A stretch of DNA of 64,000 nucleotides from Priestia aryabhattai (GTDB taxonomy: Bacteria > Bacillota > Bacilli > Bacillales > Bacillaceae_H), in contig NZ_JAMBOQ010000003.1 in NCBI RefSeq assembly GCF_023715685.1, positions 372,001 to 436,000 of the forward strand. Reading direction: 5' to 3'. Below the pieces are notes generated by a model, which made no database searches, was not told the DNA's origin, and saw only the letters and a list, made by a program, of their open reading frames with translations. The position numbers and the translations under genes are program-made. This document shows positions 33,146 to 41,753 of the stretch, piece by piece (the first letter of the stretch is position 1; each line of letters opens with the position of its first letter).

Positions 33146-35560
33146 GTGCAAAAAAAGAAACTCGTATTGATTGGAAATGGAATGGCTGGAGTTCGAGCGA
33201 TTGAAGAAGTATTGAAGGTTTCAAACGAAGCGTTTGAGATTACGATTTTCGGAAGTGAGCCGCATCCGAACTATAATCGTATTTTATTATCAAAAGTGCT
33301 GCAAGGAGATACGAATGTTGAAGACATTACGTTAAACGATTGGAACTGGTATCAAGAAAACAATATTACATTATATACAGGCGAAACGGTTACTAGTATC
33401 GATTCGATAAAAAAAGAAGTAGCGACAAACAACGGCAGAGTAGAATCGTATGATGAATTGATTTTAGCAACGGGCTCTCTTCCTTTTATTCTTCCAATTC
33501 CAGGATCTGATAAAAAAGGAGTCACGGCTTTTCGAGATATAAAAGACACGGACGAAATGCTGCAGGCATCTCAGCAGTATAAAAAAGCAGCGGTTATTGG
33601 AGGCGGACTGCTTGGATTAGAAGCAGCGCGCGGATTGTTAAATTTGGGGATGGACGTATCTGTGATTCATCTAGCTCCGTATTTAATGGAACGTCAGCTC
33701 GATCCAACGGCCGGCAAATTGCTTCAAAACGAATTAGAAAAACAAGGCATGAAGTTTTTGTTGGAAAAACAAACGGCGGAAATCGTCGGCGATGAACGAG
33801 TTGAAGGTCTATCTTTTAAAGACGGTACTTTTTTAGAAGCTGATTTAGTGGTGATGGCCGTTGGAATTAAACCAAATGTCCAGCTTGCAAAAGAAGCGGG
33901 ACTTACCGTAAACCGAGGAATTGTCGTGAATGACTATATGCAAACGGATATCCCAAACATCTACGCCGTTGGAGAATGTGCAGAGCATAGAGGAATGGTA
34001 TACGGACTAGTGGCACCTCTGTATGAACAAGGAAAAGCATTAGCAAAAGCGATTTGCGGTGCAGAAAAAGTTCCTTATGAAGGGTCGGTTTTATCAACGC
34101 AGCTAAAAGTATCAGGGGTTGAAGTGTTTTCAGCAGGAGACTTCACGGAAGATGAAGAGAAAAAAGCGATCAAAGTGTTCGATGAACAAGACGGCATTTA
34201 TAAAAAGCTTGTTCTGCGAGGCAATCAAATCGTAGGAGCCGTTCTTTTTGGAGACAGCAGCGACGGAAATCGACTGTTTTCAATGATTCAAAAGCAAGAA
34301 GATGTATCGGATGTCGCGAAAGTGTCGATTTTACAGCCATCTGGCGGTGACGCGGGTGAAAGCTTAGTAGCAAGCATGAGCGCGGATGATATTATTTGCG
34401 GCTGTAACGGCGTATCAAAAGGTACGATTGTAGAAGCTATACAAAAACAAGGATGCTCATCGGTTGATGAAATCAAAGCTTGTACAAGTGCCTCTCGTTC
34501 TTGCGGAGGATGTAAACCGCTTGTGGCGGAAGTGCTTCAGCATACTCTTGGTGCTGACTTTGACGCGGCGGCTCAAAAAGAAGCGATTTGCGGCTGTACG
34601 ACTCTGTCACGAGATGAAGTTGTAGAAGAAATTAAAGCAAAAGGACTTTCGCATACGCGTGAAGTCATGAATGTACTTGGATGGAATAATGAAGAAGGCT
34701 GTTCGAAATGCCGTCCGGCGCTAAACTATTATTTAGGTATGGTGAATCCGACCGGGTATGTTGACGAACGCGAATCACGATTTGTTAATGAGCGCATGCA
34801 CGCAAATATTCAAAAAGACGGCACGTATTCTGTTGTTCCTCGCATGTACGGAGGCGTCACAAACGCAGAAGATTTACGACGGATTGCAGACGTCGTTGAT
34901 AAATATGAGATTCCGTTAGTAAAAGTGACGGGTGGACAGCGTCTTGATTTGTTTGGTGTCAAAAAAGAAGATTTGCCTAGCGTATGGGAAGAGTTAGATA
35001 TGCCTTCTGGCTATGCTTACGGCAAGTCACTGCGGACCGTAAAAACATGCGTCGGCGAACAGTTTTGCCGTTTTGGTACGCAGGATTCAATGGGTGTTGG
35101 GATTGCGCTTGAGAAAAAATTTGAAGGACTATGGACGCCTCATAAAGTGAAAATGGCTGTATCTGCTTGTCCGAGAAGCTGTGCTGAGTCAGGCATTAAA
35201 GATATTGGCTTTATTGGAATTGACGGCGGCTGGGAAATTTACGTGGGCGGAAATGGAGGTACGCATCTTCGCGGAGGAGATTTGTTGTATAAAGTAAAAA
35301 CAGACGAAGAAGTGATGGACATCACAGGAGCTTATTTGCAGTATTACCGAGAAACGGCTAATTACTTAGAGCGTACGTCTGCATGGATTGAGCGCATGGG
35401 ACTTTCGCACATTCAATCAGTGCTTGATGACGCTGAAACGAGAAGAGAGCTGAATATGCGTATGGACGAAGCGTTATCTACGTACCGTGATCCTTGGAAA
35501 GAAATCGTCGAAAGCAAAAAGACGAAAAAAGAGCTGTTCGAAACAGTTGTCACATCATAA
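33146..35560 (+). CDS. nirB: NADH-dependent nitrite reductase, large subunit
   Basis: This 804-residue cytoplasmic siroheme enzyme reduces nitrite to ammonia. Domains in order are: an FAD/NADH oxidoreductase (VLIGNGMAGVRAIEEV; a second Rossmann GGGLLGLEAARGLL), two BFD-like [2Fe-2S] segments (ICGCNGVSKGTI...CGGCKP and ICGCTTLSRDEVV...GCSKCRP), a ferredoxin-like half domain, and the 4Fe-4S/siroheme motifs TCVGEQFCRFG and ACPRSCAESG. GTG 33146 has GGGGAGG 8 nt upstream; an ATG at 33139 is out of frame. Full length for the family. First gene of nirB-nirD-sumT-nirC. Confidence 0.95.
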   Translation: MQKKKLVLIGNGMAGVRAIEEVLKVSNEAFEITIFGSEPHPNYNRILLSKVLQGDTNVEDITLNDWNWYQENNITLYTGETVTSIDSIKKEVATNNGRVESYDELILATGSLPFILPIPGSDKKGVTAFRDIKDTDEMLQASQQYKKAAVIGGGLLGLEAARGLLNLGMDVSVIHLAPYLMERQLDPTAGKLLQNELEKQGMKFLLEKQTAEIVGDERVEGLSFKDGTFLEADLVVMAVGIKPNVQLAKEAGLTVNRGIVVNDYMQTDIPNIYAVGECAEHRGMVYGLVAPLYEQGKALAKAICGAEKVPYEGSVLSTQLKVSGVEVFSAGDFTEDEEKKAIKVFDEQDGIYKKLVLRGNQIVGAVLFGDSSDGNRLFSMIQKQEDVSDVAKVSILQPSGGDAGESLVASMSADDIICGCNGVSKGTIVEAIQKQGCSSVDEIKACTSASRSCGGCKPLVAEVLQHTLGADFDAAAQKEAICGCTTLSRDEVVEEIKAKGLSHTREVMNVLGWNNEEGCSKCRPALNYYLGMVNPTGYVDERESRFVNERMHANIQKDGTYSVVPRMYGGVTNAEDLRRIADVVDKYEIPLVKVTGGQRLDLFGVKKEDLPSVWEELDMPSGYAYGKSLRTVKTCVGEQFCRFGTQDSMGVGIALEKKFEGLWTPHKVKMAVSACPRSCAESGIKDIGFIGIDGGWEIYVGGNGGTHLRGGDLLYKVKTDEEVMDITGAYLQYYRETANYLERTSAWIERMGLSHIQSVLDDAETRRELNMRMDEALSTYRDPWKEIVESKKTKKELFETVVTS

Positions 35561-35578
35561 AGCTGGGGGGAAATAAAG

Positions 35579-35905
35579 ATGGTGAATAAAAACATTACAA
35601 AAGTATGCGTAGGGTCTATTCATGATTTTCCGGTAAGCCTGGGTAAAACAGTGAAAGTAAACGGAAAAGAAATTGCTGTGTTTAAGCTATCAAGCGGAAA
35701 AATACGGGCAATTGAAAACCGCTGTCCGCATAAAGGCGGCGTGTTAAGTGAAGGAATCGTGAGCGGTGACTCGGTGTTCTGTCCGATGCACGACTGGAAA
35801 ATTTGCTTGCATGACGGCAACGTACAAGAACCTGATAGCGGATGTGTAGACACGTACGAAGCGTCTGTTGAAGGAGATTTGCTGTATCTTTTAATTGAAG
35901 AATAA
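35579..35905 (+). CDS. nirD: Nitrite reductase small subunit (Rieske-type)
   Basis: This 108-residue Rieske-fold subunit retains the full [2Fe-2S] ligand set: C49 and H51 (CPHKGG), C68 and H71 (CPMHDW). It partners NirB in electron transfer to siroheme. A GGGGGG-type ribosome binding site precedes ATG 35579, 18 bp after the nirB stop. Many NirD proteins have lost the cluster ligands; this one has not, so it should hold a cluster. Confidence 0.93.
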   Translation: MVNKNITKVCVGSIHDFPVSLGKTVKVNGKEIAVFKLSSGKIRAIENRCPHKGGVLSEGIVSGDSVFCPMHDWKICLHDGNVQEPDSGCVDTYEASVEGDLLYLLIEE

Positions 35906-35911
35906 GTAAGG

Positions 35912-35938
35912 GTGGCGCGTTGATTTTCAACGCGCCAC
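35912..35938 (+). terminator. Intercistronic hairpin between nirD and sumT
   Basis: GTGGCGCGTTGA and its complement form a GC-rich stem with a TTTT loop, followed by ACAAAA instead of a T-run. It may act as a stabilising or partial-termination hairpin within the operon. Confidence 0.5.
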
Positions 35939-35975
35939 AAAAATTCAAGGGGACATTCAAAGGAGCGAAGCAAAA

Positions 35976-36746
35976 ATGAGACCAGGAAAAGTGTACATTG
36001 TAGGAGCCGGACCAGGAGATCCAGATTTACTAACGATAAAAGCAGCAAAATGTTTAGAAAAAGCAGATGTTATTTTATATGATCGATTAGTGAACCCTGT
36101 TCTTCTTCAATATGCAAAAGAAGGAGCAGAACTCGTCTACTGCGGGAAAAAGCCTGGTGAGCACTGCGTTTCTCAAGATGATATTCATGATTTGCTTGTA
36201 TTCTACGCAAGAAAAGGAAACACCGTCGTGCGGTTAAAAGGCGGAGATCCGTTTATTTTTGGAAGAGGCGGTGAAGAAGCAGAAGTGCTCGTTCAGCACG
36301 GAATTCCATTTGAAGTCGTTCCCGGTATTACAGCGGGCATCGCGGCACCGGCGTATGCGGGAATTCCTGTCACGCATCGTGAGCTGAGCCGTTCATTTGC
36401 CGTTGTTACGGGACACTGTTTAAGCGGCAAGCCGGAAAGTATTCGCTGGGAGCATTTAGCAAAAGGAGTTGATACGCTTGCGATTTATATGGGCGTTAAA
36501 AATTTACCATATATTTGCCGTCAGCTTTTACACGCGGGGAAAAGCCCAGATACGCCGGTCGCCGTTATTGAACAAGGAACGTCCATTTATCAGCGCACGG
36601 TTACAGGTACGCTTGGCACAATCGTAGACACGGCTGCCGAGCAGCAAGTCAGCAATCCCGCGATGATTGTGATTGGTGAAGTGGTGAAGCAAGCTTCTGC
36701 TCTCGCATGGTTTTCGGAAAAAACAGAAGAAAAAGTATGCGTCTAA
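35976..36746 (+). CDS. sumT: Uroporphyrinogen-III C-methyltransferase
   Basis: The 256-residue SAM-dependent enzyme makes precorrin-2, the precursor of siroheme needed by NirB. Motifs: VYIVGAGPGDPDLLTIKA at the N terminus, RLKGGDPFIFGRGGEEAEVL, VPGITAGIAAPAYAGIPVTHR and a C-terminal NPAMIVIGEVV. It is the single-domain SUMT type (NasF/CobA), so dehydrogenase and ferrochelatase steps must come from other genes. An AAGGAGCG site precedes ATG 35976. Confidence 0.94.
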   Translation: MRPGKVYIVGAGPGDPDLLTIKAAKCLEKADVILYDRLVNPVLLQYAKEGAELVYCGKKPGEHCVSQDDIHDLLVFYARKGNTVVRLKGGDPFIFGRGGEEAEVLVQHGIPFEVVPGITAGIAAPAYAGIPVTHRELSRSFAVVTGHCLSGKPESIRWEHLAKGVDTLAIYMGVKNLPYICRQLLHAGKSPDTPVAVIEQGTSIYQRTVTGTLGTIVDTAAEQQVSNPAMIVIGEVVKQASALAWFSEKTEEKVCV

Positions 36747-36770
36747 GATGAGTAAAAGGAGGAAACACTT

Positions 36771-37607
36771 TTGTTGAAACATTCACTGCAGTCAATGAAT
36801 GAGTTAGCCCGTGAAAAAACGAAGCTTGTTAATGAACATTTGCCGAGTTATTTGCTGTTAGCTGTGCTAGCGGGTGCTTACGTGGGACTTGGAGTTATAT
36901 TAGCTCTATCGGTAGGAGCGCCTTTAGCCTCTGCTTCTTTACCGGTAGTTTCTCTTGTGATGGGGTTATCTTTTGCTGTTGCTCTACTGCTTGTTGTATT
37001 TGCAGGAGCTGAATTGTTTACGGGAAATCACATGGTGTATACGGTCAGTACGCTATCAGGAGTTACCACATGGAAAGATACGTTCAAAAACTGGACGTGG
37101 TGTTTTATCGGAAATGCGGCAGGAGCGTTTGGGCTTTGTTTGTTAGTTACTGGAACCGGTTTGTTTAAAGGAATTGAACCAAATCATTTACTTATGACGC
37201 TGGCAGCTAAAAAGATGAATTTGCCGGTCAGTGAATTATTTTTTCGCGGCATTCTGTGCAACTGGCTTGTTTGCCTGGCGATTTGGACGGCTTCGAGAAC
37301 CAAAAGCGATGCGGCAAAGATCATGCTTATTTTTTGGATGCTGTTTGCATTTGTTGCTTCAGGATACGAGCACAGCGTGGCGAATATGACGTTTCTTGGT
37401 CTAGCTTTATTGCTTCCGCATCCTGATACGATTTCGGCTGCTGGGCTATTTCATAACTTGATTCCTGTTACACTCGGAAACATCGTAGGGGGAGGACTGT
37501 TTGTAGGAAGCATCTACTGGTTCGTGAACGCTAGGCAGCTAAAAGAAACTAAAAAACAGCCGACTGCTCTCTCGGCTGACTTGGATTCTGCTAAACTGTC
37601 TAAATAG
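36771..37607 (+). CDS. nirC: Formate/nitrite transporter family channel
   Basis: The 278-residue protein with six membrane helices belongs to the FNT family. It should import nitrite for, or export it from, the reductase encoded upstream. The N terminus has AGAYVGLGVILALSVGAPL and FAGAELFTGNHMVYT, a typical FNT half-helix motif. FVASGYEHSVANMTFL includes the conserved central His region, and NIVGGGLFVGSIYWF lies near the end. TTG 36771 follows AAAAGGAGG by 8 nt. Nitrite rather than formate is inferred from the operon. Confidence 0.92.
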   Translation: MLKHSLQSMNELAREKTKLVNEHLPSYLLLAVLAGAYVGLGVILALSVGAPLASASLPVVSLVMGLSFAVALLLVVFAGAELFTGNHMVYTVSTLSGVTTWKDTFKNWTWCFIGNAAGAFGLCLLVTGTGLFKGIEPNHLLMTLAAKKMNLPVSELFFRGILCNWLVCLAIWTASRTKSDAAKIMLIFWMLFAFVASGYEHSVANMTFLGLALLLPHPDTISAAGLFHNLIPVTLGNIVGGGLFVGSIYWFVNARQLKETKKQPTALSADLDSAKLSK

Positions 37608-37610
37608 CAA

Positions 37611-37676
37611 AAAACCGCTCTTTATACCATATAGTCTGCTTTTTAAAGCTATCATGACGGTATTTTAGAGCGGTTT
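37611..37676 (+). terminator. Terminator of the nir operon
   Basis: AAACCGCTCT and AGAGCGGTTT pair, extended by ATACC/GGTAT inside, and are followed by TCTTC. The loop is long, so strength is uncertain. Confidence 0.7.
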
Positions 37677-37824
37677 CTTCTATATATAATATAAACTGCT
37701 TAAAGCGTATTCACATCTATACGTATCGAACAAGCAGTATCGTTCTTCATTTTATAAAAACAGGAAGTCTGTGAAAGTTGAATCGGACAGATTCTGTTGA
37801 AATGAATGTGTGAGGGTGCAGGTA

Positions 37825-38151
37825 TCATCGAAGAGGCAGAGGGCATCTTAGAATTTTAATGTTGTTTGGCATTTTATGCTCTTTTTGAGCTTCCTTAAAG
37901 CAGTTGTACATTGCTTTGCTGCCTGAATGATTAGCGGAGTGAATCGTAATTCGATCGGCATATAAATGATGCTTTACCATAAAACGCACGAGCATTAATC
38001 CATTCCGTGTCTTGCTCAGTAAATCGTGATCGAGTGACAAATGTTCAACGTCGAATGATTTTAGCAGATCAATACATTCATCAATCGTTTCGGCTAAAAC
38101 ATGACCGTCAGGGCATTTGCGATAGTCGTCTAGAAAAACATTGATTTTCAT
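37825..38151 (-). CDS. Cyclic-phosphate processing receiver domain protein
   Basis: The 108-residue single-domain protein has the features of the family annotated as cyclic-phosphate processing receiver domain: FLDDYRKCPDGHVLAET, LSLDHDLLSKTRNGL and ITIHSANHSGSKAM. The acidic DD and DHD residues match the phospho-acceptor pocket of receiver domains. The family is found near RNA-repair and cyclic-phosphate systems in some genomes, but no such partner is visible here. ATG 38151 has GGGAGAATC upstream. Function in this organism is unknown. Confidence 0.75.
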   Translation of the reverse strand: MKINVFLDDYRKCPDGHVLAETIDECIDLLKSFDVEHLSLDHDLLSKTRNGLMLVRFMVKHHLYADRITIHSANHSGSKAMYNCFKEAQKEHKMPNNIKILRCPLPLR

Positions 38152-38607
38152 GACTGATTCTCCCTTCTTTGCCTTGTCTTTAGTGTAACATACATAACAT
38201 CATATACCTACCTAAGTCCATTCGACACTTTTTTCTGTATTCCTTCTTAAATAGTGATAAAAACACGAATTTTTATCATTATTTGCATATTCGAGGCGAA
38301 TAAAGAAGGAATAAGGAGGAGAATGTCGAACGAAAAAACGAGTAGATAAAAAATCAAAACTGGAAATTGCATTTTTTTACCCCGCTATTTTTACATAAGA
38401 AAATCATTGGAATCCCAGGTCTGATAAGGGGTGGAATGCGGTTAACAATTAAAGTATGGTCAGAAAAAAACTATCATTTACGATTTTTTTAAAATAAATT
38501 GGAAATTTCTCTTTACGAAAAAGATGGTTGGGACGTATAATTTGATTTAAGGATTTTTTGGAACATAGTATGACAATATGACAAAAAAGAAAAGTAAGGT
38601 GAATAGA
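38152..38607. promoter_or_regulatory. Intergenic region ahead of fructokinase
   Basis: It contains a 110-bp imperfect inverted repeat with 0A boxes at both ends (38221-38330, listed separately). A promoter with TTTACG, an 18-bp spacer and TATAAT at 38535-38540 probably drives the kinase. An ORF of eight codons after AAGGAGG at 38324 is too short to call. Confidence 0.55.
38221..38330. repeat. Large imperfect inverted repeat bounded by Spo0A boxes
   Basis: The arms begin TTCGACA at 38221 and end TGTCGAA at 38330. Inside are TATTCCTTCTT with AAGAAGGAATA (11 bp, perfect) and AAATAGTGATAAAAA with TTTTTATCATTATTT (one mismatch). The right arm carries about 18 extra bases between these blocks. The structure could form a cruciform or long RNA hairpin. 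Confidence 0.65.
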
Positions 38608-39585
38608 ATGGGTAAGTTATTTAGTATCGGTGAAGTATTAATTGATATGATTCCAGCTCAAAAAGGTCTTCAATTAAAAGAAGTGGAATCGTTTACGCGT
38701 GTGCCAGGCGGAGCGCCGGCAAACGTTGCGGCAGTTGTTGCTACATACGGTAATGAGTCATCACTTATTACAAAAGTTGGAGAAGATGCGTTTGGAGACT
38801 TTCTAGTAGATACGCTTCGTGAAGTAGGAGTAGGGACTGATATGGTCTATCGTACAGAAGAAGCAAACACAGCTTTAGCTTTTGTTTCCTTGCGTGAAGA
38901 CGGAGAAAGAGATTTCAGCTTCTATCGTAATCCTTCAGCAGATTTATTATTAACAGAAGACGAAATTAACCCTGATTGGTTTGCAAGCAACGATGTTCTT
39001 CACTTCTGTTCGGTTGATTTAGTTGAAAGCCCTATGAAATACGCTCATATGAAAGCGATTAAAAGCATGAAAGAAAAAGGCGGCGTTATCAGCTTTGATC
39101 CAAATGTACGTCTTCCACTGTGGAAAGACCATGAGTTATGTCGTCAAACGATTTTAGAATTTATTCCACAAGCGCACATTGTCAAAATTTCAGACGACGA
39201 GCTATCGTTTATCACAGGCATTGAAGATGAACAGCAAGCGATTCAGTCCCTATTTACAGGTGACGTTCAGGTAGTTGTGTTCACAAAAGGAGCAGAAGGC
39301 GCAACGCTTTATACAAAACAAGCTGTCTATGAATCAAACGGTTACAAAGTAACAGTTGTTGATACAACAGGTGCAGGAGATGCGTTTATTGGCGGATTCC
39401 TTTATCAGCTATTAAGCCGCGATGTGTCACAAGAAAACTTAACAGCTATTCTTGACCGCGACCACGATGCTATTTTGCGTTTTGCAAATGCAAGCGGTGC
39501 CTTAACGACAACGGGAAAAGGTGCGATCAGTTCGATTCCAGCCAAAGAAGTAGTAGAGCAATTTTGTAAGCCTGTAGCTAACTAA
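38608..39585 (+). CDS. Fructokinase-like PfkB sugar kinase
   Basis: The 325-residue ribokinase-family kinase phosphorylates a sugar, probably fructose. Features: GEVLIDMIP, the first PfkB signature VPGGAPANVAAVVATYG, TEEANTALAFVSLREDGERDFSFYRNPSAD as in ScrK-type fructokinases, SFDPNVRLPLW, and the anion-hole signature DTTGAGDAFIGGFLYQLL with the catalytic Asp. ATG 38608 with AAGGTGA is preferred to an upstream ATG at 38578 lacking a site. It stands alone, and no sucrose or mannose gene is adjacent. Confidence 0.88.
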   Translation: MGKLFSIGEVLIDMIPAQKGLQLKEVESFTRVPGGAPANVAAVVATYGNESSLITKVGEDAFGDFLVDTLREVGVGTDMVYRTEEANTALAFVSLREDGERDFSFYRNPSADLLLTEDEINPDWFASNDVLHFCSVDLVESPMKYAHMKAIKSMKEKGGVISFDPNVRLPLWKDHELCRQTILEFIPQAHIVKISDDELSFITGIEDEQQAIQSLFTGDVQVVVFTKGAEGATLYTKQAVYESNGYKVTVVDTTGAGDAFIGGFLYQLLSRDVSQENLTAILDRDHDAILRFANASGALTTTGKGAISSIPAKEVVEQFCKPVAN

Positions 39586-40049
39586 AATGAAAAGGCTTTA
39601 TCTCTTCTTATTTTCAATCAGCAGAGGCGCTAGTTTCTGCTGATTGCAGATCACATATGAGGGAGAAGCCGGCTGCGGAGCAAGAAGAAAAAATTTTTTT
39701 CTGTTTTTAAAAATTAATCAAAAAAATTTCTAGCTAAACAATAAATGTTCGTGTTAGTATAATACGAGCAGCAAGAAATAACAGTTTTACCGTCATTTAT
39801 GAAAACGTTTGATATATATATCGATGTAGAAAATTTGATATGACCAAAGAACGGTCATATCAAATTTTCTAGACCTAAGCGTCTCCCGCCCCCCTTACGG
39901 GGTAGGCAGCATCCGCATAGGTAAACCTTTTGGGGAATATTCAAGTGGTATGAGTCATAGATTTTGCGTAGCCCTTGATAAAAGAAAAGCAGCAGGTTAT
40001 TGCGTACACTGTACATAGATTAGAAATAGGAAAGTAGGTTAAGAGAAAG
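39586..40049. promoter_or_regulatory. Intergenic region ahead of glcU with cre site
   Basis: These 464 bases hold a cre-like CcpA site, TGAAAACGTTTGAT at 39800-39813, and repeat copy 2 (39819-39945). No gene is supported. The cre site lies about 240 bp before glcU, suggesting catabolite control of this transporter or of a transcript that starts there. Confidence 0.6.
39819..39945 (+). repeat. Two-hairpin intergenic repeat, copy 2
   Basis: The element is 127 bp from TATCGATGTAG to AATATTCAAG. Hairpin 1 (39827-39871) is a perfect 19-bp stem with loop AAAGAAC. Hairpin 2 has ACCTA/TAGGT at its base and CCCCTTACGGGG at its tip, with a less regular middle. The tail is AACCTTTTGGGG. Confidence 0.88.
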
Positions 40050-40913
40050 ATGGATATTTTGCTAGGTGTTCTTCCTTCCGTTGCGTGGGGAAGCATGATT
40101 TTAGTTAGTATGAAGATGGGCGGTGGACCTTACAGTCAAACGCTTGGAACAATTATTGGAGCATTGATTCTCTCATTTGTTCAGTTTATGATTGTGCAGC
40201 CAGTGTTAACGCCAACGCTTGTTATTGTCGGAATTGTTTCAGGTTTGTTCTGGTCAGTAGGTCAAAGCAATCAGTTTAAAAGTGTTCCATACCTTGGTGT
40301 TTCAAAGTCAATGCCGATTTCAACTGGTATGCAATTAGTATCAACAGCTCTTTTTGGTGTTATTGTATTTAAAGAATGGTCAACGCTTCAAACGATTGTG
40401 CTTGGATCTATTGCGATCCTTTTAATACTAGCAGGCGTTGTGCTTTCTTCATTAGACGGTAAAAAAGAAGGGGCACAAGCGGCTCCAGGACAAACGAAAA
40501 AAGGAGTTATCACTCTTATCATTTCAAGTCTTGGATTCTTAGTTTACGTGGTTATCGCACGTATCTTCAACGTAGACGCATGGGCAGCTCTATTCCCGCA
40601 AGCGATCGGTATGTTAATTGGTGGCTTAATCATTACATACAAACATAAGCCTTTTAACAAATATACAATTCGCAATATCTTACCAGGTCTAATCTGGGCA
40701 TCTGGAAATATGTTCTTATTCTTATCTCAATCAAGACTAGGCGTAGCAACAAGCTTTTCATTATCGCAAATGGGTATTGTTATCTCTATTTTTGGCGGTA
40801 TTGTATTCTTGGGAGAAAAGAAAACAAAACGTCAATTATTCTATGTATCTCTTGCGAGTGTACTGATTATTTCAGGCGGTATTTGTATCGGCCTTGCGAA
40901 AGCAAACGCTTGA
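40050..40913 (+). CDS. glcU: Glucose uptake protein GlcU
   Basis: The 287-residue protein with ten membrane helices belongs to the GlcU/RhaT drug-metabolite superfamily and imports glucose without PTS phosphorylation. The N terminus reads MDILLGVLPSVAWGSMILVS and has GQSNQFKSVPYLGVSKSMPIS, typical of GlcU. In P. megaterium and B. subtilis glcU is often paired with glucose dehydrogenase; here no gdh follows. ATG 40050 lies behind a weak AGGAAAG site. Repeat copy 5 directly follows the stop codon. Confidence 0.92.
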   Translation: MDILLGVLPSVAWGSMILVSMKMGGGPYSQTLGTIIGALILSFVQFMIVQPVLTPTLVIVGIVSGLFWSVGQSNQFKSVPYLGVSKSMPISTGMQLVSTALFGVIVFKEWSTLQTIVLGSIAILLILAGVVLSSLDGKKEGAQAAPGQTKKGVITLIISSLGFLVYVVIARIFNVDAWAALFPQAIGMLIGGLIITYKHKPFNKYTIRNILPGLIWASGNMFLFLSQSRLGVATSFSLSQMGIVISIFGGIVFLGEKKTKRQLFYVSLASVLIISGGICIGLAKANA

Positions 40914-40915
40914 TT

Positions 40916-41065
40916 TATCGATTTAGAAAAACCCCCATGGCTAAAGTGCAGCCATGGGGGTTTTTCTAGACCTAAGGTTTTGAGACCACCCCTTGCGGGG
41001 TGGCCTCAAAACCTTAGTCAAAACCTTAGTCAAAACCTTAGTCAAAACCTTAGTCAAAACCTTAG
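40916..41065 (+). repeat. Two-hairpin intergenic repeat, copy 5, with tandem expansion
   Basis: Hairpin 1 (40924-40968) has a 19-bp stem with loop AAAGTGC and a TTTTT tract in its 3' arm, so it can also terminate glcU. Hairpin 2 (about 40970-41017) is nearly perfect, with tip CCCCTTGCGGGG. The usual 3' tail is missing; instead the last 12 bases of hairpin 2, TCAAAACCTTAG, are repeated five times in a row (41006-41065). Confidence 0.88.
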
Positions 41066-41200
41066 TGCTCTTAAGAGTTTCAAAGCTGTACGTTCGTGTG
41101 AAGGTTTCTCATTCTTAAGGCTGATTATTTTTCATTCTTTGTTAGGAAGCTGTTTGTTGTGAAATGGCTTATAGTAGTAGAAAAGGATGGAGGAGAGGCT

Positions 41201-41647
41201 ATGATTAAGAGTATTTATGAAACGCATGTACAGGTGCGGAATTTGGAGGATTCGATTGAGTTTTATAAACGTCTTGGGCTGACGTTTGTTCATAGAATTA
41301 AAGAGCGGCGCTGTGCTTTTTTCTTTGTTGGTGAACAAAAGCAGATGCTTGGGCTTTGGGAAACAGACGAAAGAGAGTTGAAAACCAGCCATTTTGCCTT
41401 TGGAATCCAGGCAGCAGATATTCATGAAGCGTTAACGTGGCTGCGTTCAAAAGGCATTGAACCGGAAGAAACTTCGTTTGGAAAGCCGCAAATAGAGCCC
41501 ATTGTTCATACGTGGATGCCGGCAGCGTGCGTGTATTTTAATGACCCTGACGGCAACCGCTTGGAGTTAATTACACTTTTGGATGATGAACCGGTTGTAT
41601 CTAAGGACTTTCCGTATTTAAGTGAATGGAACACAAAACAGCAGTGA
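41201..41647 (+). CDS. Glyoxalase/VOC family protein
   Basis: The 148-residue protein contains a vicinal oxygen chelate fold: ETHVQVRNLEDSIEFYKRLGL with the first metal His, FFFVGEQKQMLGLWE, HFAFGIQAADIHEAL with the second His, and FNDPDGNRLELITLL with the C-terminal Glu. The substrate cannot be told; relatives include fosfomycin-resistance-like and dioxygenase-like proteins. ATG 41201 follows GGAGGAGAGG. A terminator overlaps the stop codon. Confidence 0.85.
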   Translation: MIKSIYETHVQVRNLEDSIEFYKRLGLTFVHRIKERRCAFFFVGEQKQMLGLWETDERELKTSHFAFGIQAADIHEALTWLRSKGIEPEETSFGKPQIEPIVHTWMPAACVYFNDPDGNRLELITLLDDEPVVSKDFPYLSEWNTKQQ

Positions 41648-41662
41648 ACACTGCTGTTTTTT
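41637..41662 (+). terminator. Terminator of the VOC gene
   Basis: AACAGCAGTG and CACTGCTGTT pair around a short loop, with seven following T. Confidence 0.9.
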
Positions 41663-41753
41663 TATGTATCATAAACGTATGATTGACATAATAATAAACA
41701 TATAATATATTTGTTTATAAATTAACAAACAAAATAGAAAGGTGTCTATTTAT

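Noticed and set aside
41006..41065. CRISPR-like short direct repeats
   Set aside because: The repeats are contiguous without spacers, only 12 bp long, and no cas genes are nearby.
40980..41162. ORF with repeated QNLS units
   Set aside because: It is created by the 12-bp tandem repeat in repeat copy 5. It has no ribosome binding site, and the repeat is part of a hairpin arm.
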